From NCBI RefSeq assembly GCF_007655135.1, contig NC_045134.1, positions 25,940,568 to 26,004,567 on the forward strand: a stretch of 64,000 bases of DNA, read 5' to 3'. Source of the stretch: Punica granatum (lineage: Eukaryota > Streptophyta > Magnoliopsida > Myrtales > Lythraceae). Made by a program: the position numbers and the translations under genes. The stretch's first letter is position 1. Each line of letters starts with the position of its first letter. Below, piece after piece: positions 12,801 to 24,035 of this stretch. Under the pieces are notes generated by a model. That model did no database searches, was not told the origin of the DNA, and worked only from the letters and a program-made list of their open reading frames with translations.

Positions 12801-15800
12801 TTTTGCTTTATTTTTTGAAGTCACAAAAATGTCTTCCAATACATAACAGGGGCCTCATAGTTAGGGATTGTTCTGCTGTCCATCTTTTTTGTTTTATTCA
12901 CAGTTTTTCTATAAGCCATGTTCTTAATTGTATGTTATCGGTGTGTTTTGTCAGATTAATCACTTGGAGAAAGATAAGGATGTTGTTGCCCAAGCACAGG
13001 CTAGTGCGGTGTTGGAACAGTTGCCACATATTTCATTTTCAGTCGGAAATGCTCTTAATAATTTCCTCCGTGACTCAATGATCAGCCATTTTGCTAATTT
13101 TGTCGTAATACTCTCTATTTGATGCGTTTTTTATAGGACTAGTTTTGTTCATGAAGGCCTTCTGGGGAAGTTCGAATTGAGGCAGCGTTTGCTTTAGCAC
13201 GTACAGCATCTGAGGTAACGTTGATCTAGTTCTTATTATTTCTGTTTATATTGGCAAGTGCTCGGAGTGACAGGTGCAATATTTTTTGCTCAAATTATCC
13301 GTAGTTTAATTCTTCCTGGCTCAGTTATAGCAGAGTTTATTTCTTCCTCTGCAACTTGGTGTTGTCTGTTTTTAATGTCATTTAGTTGTTCCACATGTAT
13401 GATCCTCAATGTCCATAGGCTACACATGGATTGACTGCTTTTGTTCTTCCCTCACATCTTGTGGCTTTCTCTAATAACTAGTTTTGTATGTATAGTATGA
13501 GAAATATTTTTTGCTGAATGATCATATAAGGAAATTAATGTGATGGATTCCCCCTAATAGTATTCGGATTCTGGCCCCTTGTTCTATGCTTTTGCTCTTT
13601 GTTCCAGCATATCTGTCGCTTTATTGCAAAATATTTAGAATTGTCAATCTCCCCTCAGAATTTTGCTCTGCAAAATGGTTTTGGTTTGTATTCTGAAATT
13701 AATTACTCGCCTTCTTACTTTATCTTGGACGACGGTAATGGTTATCTTGTCTTATGGTGATAGTATGGACGTCATGTCATGTTTTAGGAAAATGATTGGA
13801 CTGGGCTGCTCCTTTTGATAAAATTTTACAAAGGTCGTAGGTTTGATGCCACCATTGGGCTTCCCAAGTGAGTTCTTCAACTTAAAACTGTTCTATTCTG
13901 ATGCTTATTGACGAGGTCTTTTCAATGCCAGGCCAAATGACTTCCGTGATATTCCGGAGTACTTTGCTCTTGAGGTAATGCATAGAGGTAGGCTGTATAG
14001 TAAGTTATTGCGATGCAACTTTCTGTTGACATTCTTTTCAGTCCATTATAGCTGTTTGAACAGCTATGCCGAAAAAGTGAACGGAAGTTATATCTTTTCT
14101 AAAGCTAATTTCATAAAGTTTGTTTCATAGGATGGCAAGGGCTTTTATGCTGCATACTCTTCCCTTACACTAGTTAGATTGAATGACATACTTTACTATA
14201 AATAGCTTTAGGCTATTTCCCCGTGCTGTTGCCATGGTGAGAGCTGCCAATTGTAGTTCAGGTAGAATCCACTTCAGAAATCTGTAATTGGTTGCTTGTT
14301 CTCTTTTTCTTCTCCTCTTTTCCCCTTTTCACCCTTTCTCTTTAGTTCTCTTTTTGAGACTAACTAATGTCCATTATTTGATTCTCTTGTGATCCTCTTG
14401 ATGCACAACAGTACAATGATAATAACAACAATATATACTCCGATGTGTTCTGGCTTGCGGCGCTGATTGAATCTATTGGCGAACTTGAATTTGGTCAACT
14501 GGTTTGTTCTTGAGTTACTTTATACTACATGATACACAAAAATAATTCGTTTTGATATTCCTAAGTATCTGAATTATCTGTCATTGGTTAAGTCGAACTC
14601 CCCTATAGGCACCTCGTTTTTATTGGTGCTTTCTTCTTGATCTCTCATCGCAGTGGCATATACTTCCATTTGAGTCTCGAGTAGACTTCCAGAATAGTGG
14701 TTTCTGAGTAGTAGGTCTGATACTCCGACAACTGCCATCCCATGAGCAGTGACGCCATGATGTTACTGTTACTTCACAAGAATTTTGTTGTTATAAAATC
14801 TGTGTCTATGCGTCTTTGTTCTCTAATACATGCAGAAATATTACTTCTTTTCAGAATTTTTTGACAACTGATGTTCCTTTGTTGTCATGGCAGAGTATCT
14901 TGCTCCTCTCATCTCTTCTCAAGCGCATTGCTCAGCTCCTGCAATTTGATAGGTGATTTAATGAGTATTAAGTTAATTTCTTGTACTCAAAATGGACAAC
15001 CTGTGCAGGTTGATGCCAAGCTACAATGGGATTTAGACAATAAGTTGCATCAGGACATTGTCTCAGATGGCTCTGAAGGTCTCAGAATTCATACCCCTTG
15101 TAAATTTCTGTTGATCTGTCTTATATAATGTAGAATTCTCTTGGAAGTCCTTATGAATAATCTAATGTTGTTCTGTGAGCACGATCGCGCAGTTGACCTT
15201 ATTAAACCTTTTAGAGACCTGAAGACAGTTTGGCAGATCCGAGTTGAAGCAAGCAGAGCTCTCCCAGATCTTGAGTTTTAGTACAGGGGCCTAGATGCTG
15301 CATTATCATTATTTATCGGGTATTTGGAGGAAGAGCCATCCTTTTGAGCTGACACGTAGCTCAGTAGGCTAACCATTTTAGTAGGCTTTGTTAAGCTATG
15401 GTTTGCATTAATTCTTCAGGCTTATATTCCTGTTCATGGTGGCAGATCAAGTCAAATTGGGAATGCATGCTATGAGATTATGTCAGATGAGAGGGTCGTC
15501 CGATTCTGATTATGATATCAACAGTTTGAATCTTGTTGCTCTGCTTCATCTGTTCGAGGGTCGTGTGACCTTTAACAATGTGTTTCTTCATCACTATCTG
15601 TTCTGCATCTTACAGATCTTCGCGGGAAAGTAGGTGCATGAAGTAGCTCCTTATGTAAGGTCTTTTCTCAAGTCTGAGTCAACACTCAGAACTTGAGAAT
15701 TTATTTTGGCTATCAGTTCTCTTTTGTTGTTCATGATTGCAAATTGTTGGTATAGTTACTTCCAAGGGTTAAGTGCAAATGGATAGGACGAGTATAAGCT

Positions 15801-16797
15801 TTGTGGCTAGTCGAGTCATGGGTGCGGATCCTTTCTTGGAGCTCCCTCCAAAGGAAGAACCAAATCTCTCAGCCTTGGCCATCCCAGAAACTGCCTGGGA
15901 ACCCGATACTGTTTCGAGCAGCCATGAGCAGCAAAGAGAAAGCCTCCTGTAAAGGTCAAAGTGAAATGATCAACTTCGTCCAGCAGAGTCGGCGCTGATA
16001 ATCAGATGGTCAAGAAATCTCAGGGAGGAGGGATCAACGAGCCGGATCATGGGGCTAGCAGCTCAGTTTCAGTGGATGCACCACACAAGAAAATCACTCA
16101 ACTGTGAGCATGAGCAACGATCAGGTTAACCTCGAAGAAGTGAACTCGTGTCATGACCATAGTTCCAGAGTGACTGTTAGAATAGTGAGTGCGAAAGTTG
16201 CTGGTGAGGGTGAAGACCTCAGGAAGGGACTTCAATGCACTGTGGATTCAAGTAAGGTTTCGCATTAATCACAGCTTCACGAGCCTTCATCACAAGATCT
16301 TGGACAGCAGTATGAACTTAGCCCCAGAAACAGTTAATTCCAATTTTCCAGCAATCTCAGCCGTTGCAAATCATGACAACCCCTCAGTTGCTGGAGCAGA
16401 GTCCCGCCATCACTGGAAGGAGAAGGATGAGAAGAAAAAGAAGAAAGACAAGGACGAAAAGCGGAAGCGGGATGATCCTGAACATTTGAAACATAAGCGT
16501 TTGAAGAAGGAGAAGAAATAGAAGGGAAAAGGAGATGGCGAAGCTGTTGAATGAGGAGAAAAAGGCGTCCGTGATGGAATTCCCGAGTAGAATTTCTGGG
16601 GAGGATAGAGCTAAGCAACGCATGGTTAAGTAACTGCTCAGAAGAAAACAAATGAAGTGGGCAATTCGAATGTAGTTCTCACGAAGGTTGATTCCTGCCC
16701 GGAGGGATCGGAACCTGCTAGTGCTGCTACAAAGATTCTGATTAAGATAAGGAACAGGCCACTGAGCAAATCCTGGCAATATTTTGAGACTTTGTGA
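9866..16797 (+). pseudogene. TAF2 (TFIID subunit 2) unprocessed pseudogene, 3' part
   Basis: TAF2 is the aminopeptidase-like TFIID subunit used in RNA polymerase II initiation. About 17 blocks in the order of plant TAF2 are visible with intron spacing kept: 9866–9915, 10020–10078 (KLARALARQWFG), 10250–10345, 10830–10885 (ANCAVCKADDS), 11883–11983 (FLKEFFPWWVGSCGCPVV), 12105–12445, 12540–12617, 12955–13083, 13140–13214, 13790–13870, 13931–13975 (PNDFRDIPEYF), 14217–14262, 14412–14505 ([20 protein letters not shown]), 14893–14953, 15182–15347, 15450–15633 and 15800–16797 (Lys-rich tail). Lesions include stops at 12329–12331, 15279–15281 and 16519–16521, an extra base near 12345 in the LAARRF codons, and frameshifts near 12140 and 13155. 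The N-terminal half is absent. It is a duplicated gene copy, not a retrocopy. Confidence 0.88.
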
Positions 16798-17021
16798 CAT
16801 TTCGGGTTTTGCTCCATGCTTGAGTTACTACAGGCAGCTACGAGTTGAAAGTACTTCAAGTTAGTACATTGTGTTCCATCGTGTCTCCTAGTCTCCTGTC
16901 CTGTCAATAATTCTTCATAATGAGCCTGTGCTCAACACGGGAATCTTTTTCTCCCCCCATTTTCCCTTATTTAGGTGTGGAGTTTGCAGGCTTTGAGGTT
17001 ATCGGAGCCCACTGAAACAGA

Positions 17022-17119
17022 ATTTGGGGAAAGCTTATTTGTAGAGTGGCTGTTCCTGGTAGCTCTGTAAACGGGATTTGGGGAAAGCTTATTTGTAGAA
17101 TGGCTGTTCCTGGTAGCTC
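17022..17119. repeat. 54-bp-period tandem duplication
   Basis: A 44-bp phrase (starting ATTTGGGGAAAGCTT, ending TTCCTGGTAGCTC) occurs at 17022–17065 and 17076–17119 with one mismatch, separated by a 10-bp spacer. It lies just downstream of the TAF2 relic and looks like a recent duplication. Confidence 0.9.
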
Positions 17120-17599
17120 ATACATGAAGCCCAACAGGTGCATTCCAAATTTTCCAAGGCCATTGTATCCTCCCCTTATCTTGGAGATGCTAAGGTATGC
17201 TCGACACTTATCCCTGTGCAAACAGCAAATGTTAAATTTCTATTCATTTAGATAAGCGATGGATGGTTAGAAAATATCGAACAAAACGGAAGTAGCTCAC
17301 AGTAACTATCCATGGCTTGATTGATTTTTGGTTTTGATGCAGGAAAAGCTTAGAATTGTCCTCCTCTTTGCAAGTATTGGGAAAAAGGATATGACATATC
17401 TTTTCCATTATCTTCTATCGACCCTTTAGATCAGATGGTTCTCGTAATCTCGAAGTTTCGCTTGCTATTAGACTGCAACATTTGAAACTCTTCGGATGTG
17501 TTTGCCCCCATTCAATTACTCCAAGACAATGGGCTCTATTTCAGCCCACGGAAGACTGTTAAGTAGACAGATTAATCACATCATCGCCTTCCAAAGTTT

Positions 17600-19560
17600 A
17601 TTTGATAGAACATAGAACCATAGGTAATTTTCAGAATCAATATAAGCTTGCTTTTCTCCAAGATTTTCTTTGCAAATTGATTACTGTATGTGATTCCTCT
17701 TCTTCTAACTGCTCGAGTGATATAAGTCTTTCTGTAACTCCTAATATTGCAGCTCAAGCTATGCCATTAGACAGGTCTTCTACATGGGAAACTCATAGTA
17801 AAAACTTTCGAGATGATCTGTCCACTTGTCTTCCCTAGGATTGGGCATTGCAATGATGTCATCTTGAGGGAATGCCGTTAGAATCATGTTTTATCATATC
17901 TTGTGGTTCCACTTTGCTTTCTGTAGAATTCTTTCACTGAAGTTTACTCTGTTCTCCCATCCTCTTGTGAATAACTTCTCCATGCGAAATGGCTTTCATT
18001 GAGTGCTCTTGTTGGTATCTTAAACGAATACATGATAAATAATCTGCTCTCTCCATCTAACCAGCCTTAAGTCTCAGAGCCGCAGTCACAATGGACAGGC
18101 ACGTGAGAGATTCATGGATATACTGCTGCTGGGAGAACCGATTCATTTCATGGTCTTGGAGGCTCAATGCTACACGGGCAAGATTCTTCTTCTTCAAGCA
18201 ATGCTGCTGTAAGTTCAAGCAACCCAAGAGGCTTCCCAGAAACGGGAAGTAGCCAGTGGCTTCAGAACAGTCAAAACTTTTAATTTCTGGAGGCAGGTTA
18301 GATTCTTCAGCAAACTCTAGAAGAAGTGACGGTCGGCTCTAAGATGTTGGAGTCCCCTGGCGATAGTGACGTGCATGAGCAGCAGAATTCCAGTAAGAGG
18401 GAGAACTCAAGTGGTAGTTTTCCATCAAATGTATCTCGCCATGCCTCACTTGGTCTTTGTACGAGAAAATGCTTGTATGTATGGCAGTTATTTTCTCATA
18501 GTTTGCATGGTAGCAAGGAGAATTCATCTGGTCAGAGCTGTGCAAAAAACCTGCTGGAGTTCCAAAGTTTCAATACCATCCGATGGGTGATCTCGATGTC
18601 GGTGTGGATAGTTCACATGGAACTGAATGTGGTGCTTCTCCACAGGCTTCAATCCAGCAAGTTTTTAAAACAAGTTTTTCTCCAGTTGGTGGATCCGGCG
18701 GTAGCCTCTCTACGGAAAAAAAAGTGCTCAACCAAGGTAGCTACATATGGTTGATTATTTCACTGTTACTACGTTACACCATGATACCATGTGGGTTTTT
18801 CTTTTATATGCAACTATAATTCATTAACTTTTTTTGTCATTCTTGTATTTATATGTTGGGGATTAAAATTATGGAGTTCACTTTTTCCTCTGAGCTAACT
18901 ACTCGCCATCTTTTTGTGTCTATCCTTTTAATTACCTTTTCCTTTCCCTTAATTTCTCCTGATCTCCATACCGTGCTTAAGTAAACATATAATCTTTTTT
19001 TATTATTATTTTACCAATTTTTGCAGTCAAAATATGCTTCACAAGCTGGATCAATCAAAGGAGCTAAAGCGGGAAGCTGCATCCCTCTTTAGCTCCTCTG
19101 ATCGAAATGATGCTAATGAAGCCGAAACTTCCAATGGATCAGTCTGCTTGTTTGCTGTCTGATAATTTCAAACTCAGAGAGTTGTTGTTGTAAGCAGGTT
19201 ATGTTTCTTTTTGGTTTTGATTTAGGGAGCTGGTGTAAGTAGTGTGTTATGTTCGGTCTTGAACCTCTGTAAGTTTTGATTTACAGCATTCACCCCAGAA
19301 AAAAACTTCCAACGGATCTGTTGGTCGATTCCTCCAGCGGAACCAGTCTCCCGTTTCTCCGGGTTTCGAACTTCAGCTGGCTCCTCCACTCCATCCCAAC
19401 GATTACAAAATCAAAGATCGTGCTGTACTTTCTCAGAGCTCCTCATGGACTCCCGGTTCTTCTCGCATTTCGTCGAGATCAATACTGGAGTGGGTCATAT
19501 GCCATTTGGTTCTACTCCCTCGAATCGGTCCTTGTCTTCTCGGAAGGAAAAATATGAAGG
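17600..19560 (+). pseudogene. Pseudogene of plant 'dentin sialophosphoprotein-like' protein
   Basis: Several blocks match the C-terminal half of a large, poorly characterised plant protein usually labelled dentin sialophosphoprotein-like. These are FQYHPMGDLDVGVDSSHG near 18565–18620, SQNMLHKLDQSKEL followed by LFSSSDRN and EAETSNGSV near 19023–19150, and NGSVGRFLQRNQSPVSPGF plus ELQLAPPLHPNDYKIKDRAVL near 19305–19420. A further block near 19480–19556 (NTGVGHMPFGSTPSNRSL) is in another frame, so there is a frameshift around 19470. The piece at 17602–17838 (NIAAQAMPLDRSSTWETHSKN) may be an upstream exon. Frames change between and within blocks, so the gene is dead. Family recognition is from memory of the conserved blocks. 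Confidence 0.65.
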
Positions 19561-21131
19561 GGTAAACAAACAACTTTTTTTTTTTTTTCACCTGAGTAAA
19601 CATCAAGCAATAATTTTACTTGGTCTTGTCAACGACCAAACATAAGCTTCAAAACACGTTAAAAAGAGATTAAAATATATGTATTGTCAGAATAATTCGT
19701 AATTTGTGATACATCGAGTAAAATCCTCCTTTTTTTTTCACCCTAAAAGAATCCTTTTGTTTTTACTTGAAATTGTTATGTAATTCTGGTAAGATCATAA
19801 CATCATCTTGAGATCAGGAGATGCACTCATCATCGTACCGACCTCGCTAAGATTATGTTTTCCTTGAAAAATGACAGTCAGAGGCTTTTTGAAAGAGTGG
19901 ACTTCTAGATTTAGTAGTTTTATGATGCGATCAAGAAATTGACGTTTCCGCTCCCAAAAAATTGCGTTGTCATGTATGAGTGGATGATGGAGAATTGCCA
20001 ACGTACATTTTTGTCAGCTCTTTTTCTTTGGTTATACGGAAAATTCTTAGGTTCAGCGGTTGAATATTTGGTCACAGTTCTCCGTACGAAATATTTTCGT
20101 ACTTGGATAATAATGTTTCGTATAAGGATAATAATATTTTGCATAAAAAAATTAGTCAATTGCATGTACGAATCAGTCGATTGATATTCTGTATGAAATA
20201 TTTTCATACTTAGAGAATAACGTTTCGTACAAGGAGAATGACATTTCGTACATGGCACCTACTGAATATTTAGCTGCTGGATCCAAGAATTGCCAAGGTT
20301 ATATATATAGAAGGCTGCGGCCTGGAATTACATTAAAAAGTCGAACTAAAGGACGGGTATGAAAATCCCAATGATATTGTCAAGGAGGAGCGAGCGGATG
20401 TCAATTGGAGCAAGGCAGTGAAACTGAGGGCCAAGGGGAGGTGCAGAGACCAATTAACAGGCCGTCTGTTCAGAGCAAGCGTTGCCCTCACGGAATGAGC
20501 GACGCACAAGGGAAGAGACCAATCTTAGTTGCGAAGGACACCTCCCGCCCCTGCCAGACTCGGGTTAATTACCATGTGAGTCCTCATCTGTGCTAACTCA
20601 TAAACAACAGTAAAACAAGAATGAATTTGTATGTCCAGTATCACCCAATTTTCGAATGAAACTCCTCGACATTGGCACCCTCGTTCTACTATAATACGAA
20701 GCAAACCGACCCCTTTCACCATGACCCGAGCGGTTGTATAGGGTTTTGCCAAACAGCTGATCGGAATATTGATATGATGATGCCATTTGGTAGTTATATA
20801 TCTGGTCCAGTCATTGCTGTCTATTACTCACCATGAAAGATATGTTTAATATTCCGGAGAATATTAAGCGTGAAGCGGTTTGGTATGTAATCAAAATCGT
20901 TTTTAATATGTATTTCGACTATTGGAGAAAGTCTTGCTGGCGAGGCGACCTCATGCTAAGCAAATTGATCATGTTCCACCCAGGGGCCAAAAGAATCTAG
21001 CGACAGAATCTTAATTAGACGAAGCGCAGTTAAATGGTAAACTTTACTCTATAAAGCATTCAGAAAACTTACTGATTCCATCACACTGCGATCGCAAACG
21101 TACTTGTCCTATCGATCATATCAAAACTCCA
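19561..21131. other. Spacer between relics and the COBRA-like cluster
   Basis: No gene is recognised. A diverged direct repeat lies at about 20085–20145 and 20190–20260 (TACGAAATATTTTCGTACTT versus TATGAAATATTTTCATACTT and following bases). Confidence 0.5.
20085..20260. repeat. Diverged direct repeat built on TTTCGTAC motifs
   Basis: Two units of about 60 bp, each with a palindromic start (ACGAAATATTTTCGT in the first), then GAATAA…GTTTCGTA…GGA and a further TTTCGTAC/TTTTGCAT copy. They are separated by about 45 bp. Confidence 0.6.
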
Positions 21132-23032
21132 ATGGACCTCGGTAACTGCAAACATGCAATGGCTTCGGGTATTTCTGTAGTTCTTTTCATGGCTGCAACA
21201 GCTCCTGCAGGTGAGAATGAGAGATTAAAGAATATTGCCGTTTCCTGCAAAATGAGATTTTGAGTCAAGGAAATACTATTCTCTGTGGTGCCGTTGTGAT
21301 TCTGTTGGTTCCGTATGATTTGTTCAATCCGTATGGAAGCATCAACATCAATTGGGATGTCATGTCATGGACCCCGGATGGCTATGTGGTAAGAGCATAC
21401 ATTCCATGATCTTGTAGCCTTGTCCGGTTTTCTGTTTTCATTTCTAGAGTGTCACGAAAAAATACCGGGGCAAACCCAGTTGGAACTTCCTTCACAAAAC
21501 ATTTTCATAACAATGTTGCCTGAACGGACTTCGTGCTGGCAAATTAACATGAAGTTCATTCTGAATAACCTCCAAGCTTTCCGGCACATCCCAAGCCCCC
21601 GATGGACCCTGGGCTGGACATGGGCCAGCAACGAAGTGATCTGGTCCGCGCTGGGCGCCCAAGCAAAGGACCAAAGCGACTGCTCCAAGCTTGAAGGGAA
21701 CATCCCCCACGGCTGCAACAGAACTCTGCAGATGGTTGATTTGCTTCCCGATGTCCCCAAAAATATGCAGTTCCCAGGCTGCCGTAAAGGCGGCGTGCTT
21801 CTGTCTTAGGGACAGGATCCTGGGGTGACGGCCTCAAGCTTCTAGATCAGCGTCAGACTTTCAGGAAGGTCGAATGTTACTGTCAAGCTTCCCAAGGGCT
21901 TTTATTTGCTCGGGCCCGGAAAGGGATACACTTGCAGCGAACCAGAGCTTGGGACATCCTCGGTCTTTTACTCGCCCGATGGGCGTCGGAAAACTCGAGC
22001 AATGAGTAAGTGAAGTTTAACTGCCAGGTCGGTCCAGTTTTCAAATCTTTGTGGTCTAACATTGTGTGTGTTATTGAAGTGACATGGGCCGTGACTTGCC
22101 TTTACTCGCAACTGCTTGCTTCAAAGAACCCGAGATGATGTCTTCCTTTTCATCTTTCTATAGCTCTATGATCACTCGGTTCCTGTCTTGTGCCTGTGGC
22201 TGCGAAAATGACAGTAGCTTCATCGGGCTAATTCATAATCCATTATAAAAGAAGTCCAAAAAGAAATCAATTTCTTGTTTTACCTGAATCCTGAGCTGGA
22301 AATTCAGGAGCTACGGTAAGATCATGAGCGTGGTGGCCTCGCAGCCTCCGATCAATGGCAATGGCCCGACATTGCAGTGCACGCAGCAGAGGTGCCCGAT
22401 ACAAGTCCACTGGCATTTCAAGGCTAACTATAAGGAGTACTGGAGAGTAAAGATTACTATCACTAACTTCAATTATGGGATGAACTATACTCACTGGACT
22501 CTCGTTGCTCAGCACTCGAATCTCGCTATCATCAGCCGAGTCTATAACTTTGAGTACGAGCCACTCAACACGTATGGTTCAATAAGTAAGATAATAGTCA
22601 TAGCTTGAGACTTACAACCCTACCTCATTTTCTGTTCTGCTATTACCTTAATATTGTCGAATAGATTATCAAGTAAAACGAAAAGGGAAAAAATCGGGAT
22701 AGTCGACTTGAATGGTCAGGCTTGATCTGAGTTCTGGGATTTTTTTGTATTTTGCAGCCGACACGGGCATGTTCTATGGGATAAAGTACCATAACATGAT
22801 GTTAAATGAGGCAGTACCTGAGGGAATTGTGCAGCCGGAGATGATTCTTAGGAAGGATAAGAACACATTCACCTTAGCACAAGGCTGGCCATTTCCTCGG
22901 AAAATCTACTTCAATGGCGATGAATGCACAATGCCGTCCCCTGATGTCTATCCGTCCCTCCCAAACTCAGCTTCGGGAAAGAGATTGTTATCCCTGGGAT
23001 TAGCTCTCTTCCTCCCAACTTTGTGGAATTAG
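21132..23032 (+). pseudogene. COBRA-like pseudogene
   Basis: This is a COBRA-family gene with the same six-exon layout as the intact copy downstream. Exon 1 (21132–21210) encodes a hydrophobic signal-like peptide. Exon 2 (about 21318–21388) reads YDLFNPYGSININWDVMSW but has no AG acceptor before it. Exon 3 (ending about 22005) reads LGWTWASNEVIWSALGAQ and is cut by in-frame stops at 21807–21809 (Trp position) and 21843–21845 (Gln position). Exon 4 starts at 22080 and is frameshifted at the CCVS region. Exons 5 (to about 22587) and 6 (22759–23032, ending with a GPI-type hydrophobic tail) remain open. With two stops, a lost acceptor and a frameshift it cannot make a full protein. It resembles the COBL4-like copy and is probably an older tandem duplicate. 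Confidence 0.85.
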
Positions 23033-24035
23033 CCCAGTGTTTCGAATCTATGTTAAATATCATACAGAAGTATGAACTAATTATTTTGTCCGTGGTATCG
23101 AGGCAAGGAAAAATTGTGTCAATATAGAGCAGCGAAAGTTATCGTAAACAATTGGAAACAACATTATAAGGTAAAATTCGTTCGAATACCCTGCAAGTGA
23201 AATGTCTACATATCGTAATAAAGTCTTGTTAACTATTGATTTACGTTCTATCCATTAGCTGTCTAATGATCAGATCAAGATTCGATTAGTTCTGTTGAAA
23301 GTTGAGATGATTATGTCAGACAAATAGGACTCGTCTCACCACATCGTTTAGCTCTTCAATCTGAGATCACTTGTAGCGCATACAGATAAGGAAAGCCCAC
23401 TTTTCCCTAGCTATAGTGTTCCGTATCGGGAAAAAGAAAACCGAAAATCAGTGAACAAATAGCCCACTTGCTTTCCGAGAAGAGACATTCTCCTGAACAG
23501 CTGAACCAGTTCATAGCTGTTGTAAAAGGGTGGGTTTCGGCTCATACAACGTCACTCGACTATTGAAGTTAGGCACTTCGACCTACTGGGATGCCGTTTC
23601 CTTAAAAGTTCTGCTGCACAGAGTGATTATCCAAACCCAACTGGCCACCAGACCCAGAAGATTTAAACCCGACAAATTTATGCAATCCATAATTACGACG
23701 ATTTTCATAAACAGTCGGATCCATTCAATCCTGGCCTTGCCCGGTTTGATTCTGATACTGTGCTGCAGATTCTCGATCTTTTTCTTGTTTTGAGATGCAG
23801 AAACCGAAAGAAAGGTACTGAGAAGTGCTGTGATTCTGTGAATGAGAGGTGAGAAGAAGACATCAGATGATTTACCTAAAAGTAAGTAGTTGAGACATCC
23901 CCATGCACTCATTTTCAATGGAAGCCTAACACATCCCCTTTTTAAGACATTTCGCTCATCTCTCGACTTAGCCAGTGATGTCCGGAAATGGAATCGAATC
24001 CCGACCACCCCGTTCTTAGAGTCCGCTTCCTGGAA
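23033..24035. other. Spacer between COBRA-like pseudogene and COBL4-like gene
   Basis: About 1 kb that must contain the promoter of the downstream gene. No element or gene is recognised; a long minus-strand open frame at 23583–24089 has no family resemblance. Confidence 0.5.

Noticed and set aside
23988..24035. Upstream in-frame ATG for the COBL4-like gene
   Set aside because: It adds 16 mostly polar residues before the hydrophobic signal peptide; the ATG at 24036 fits the family better.
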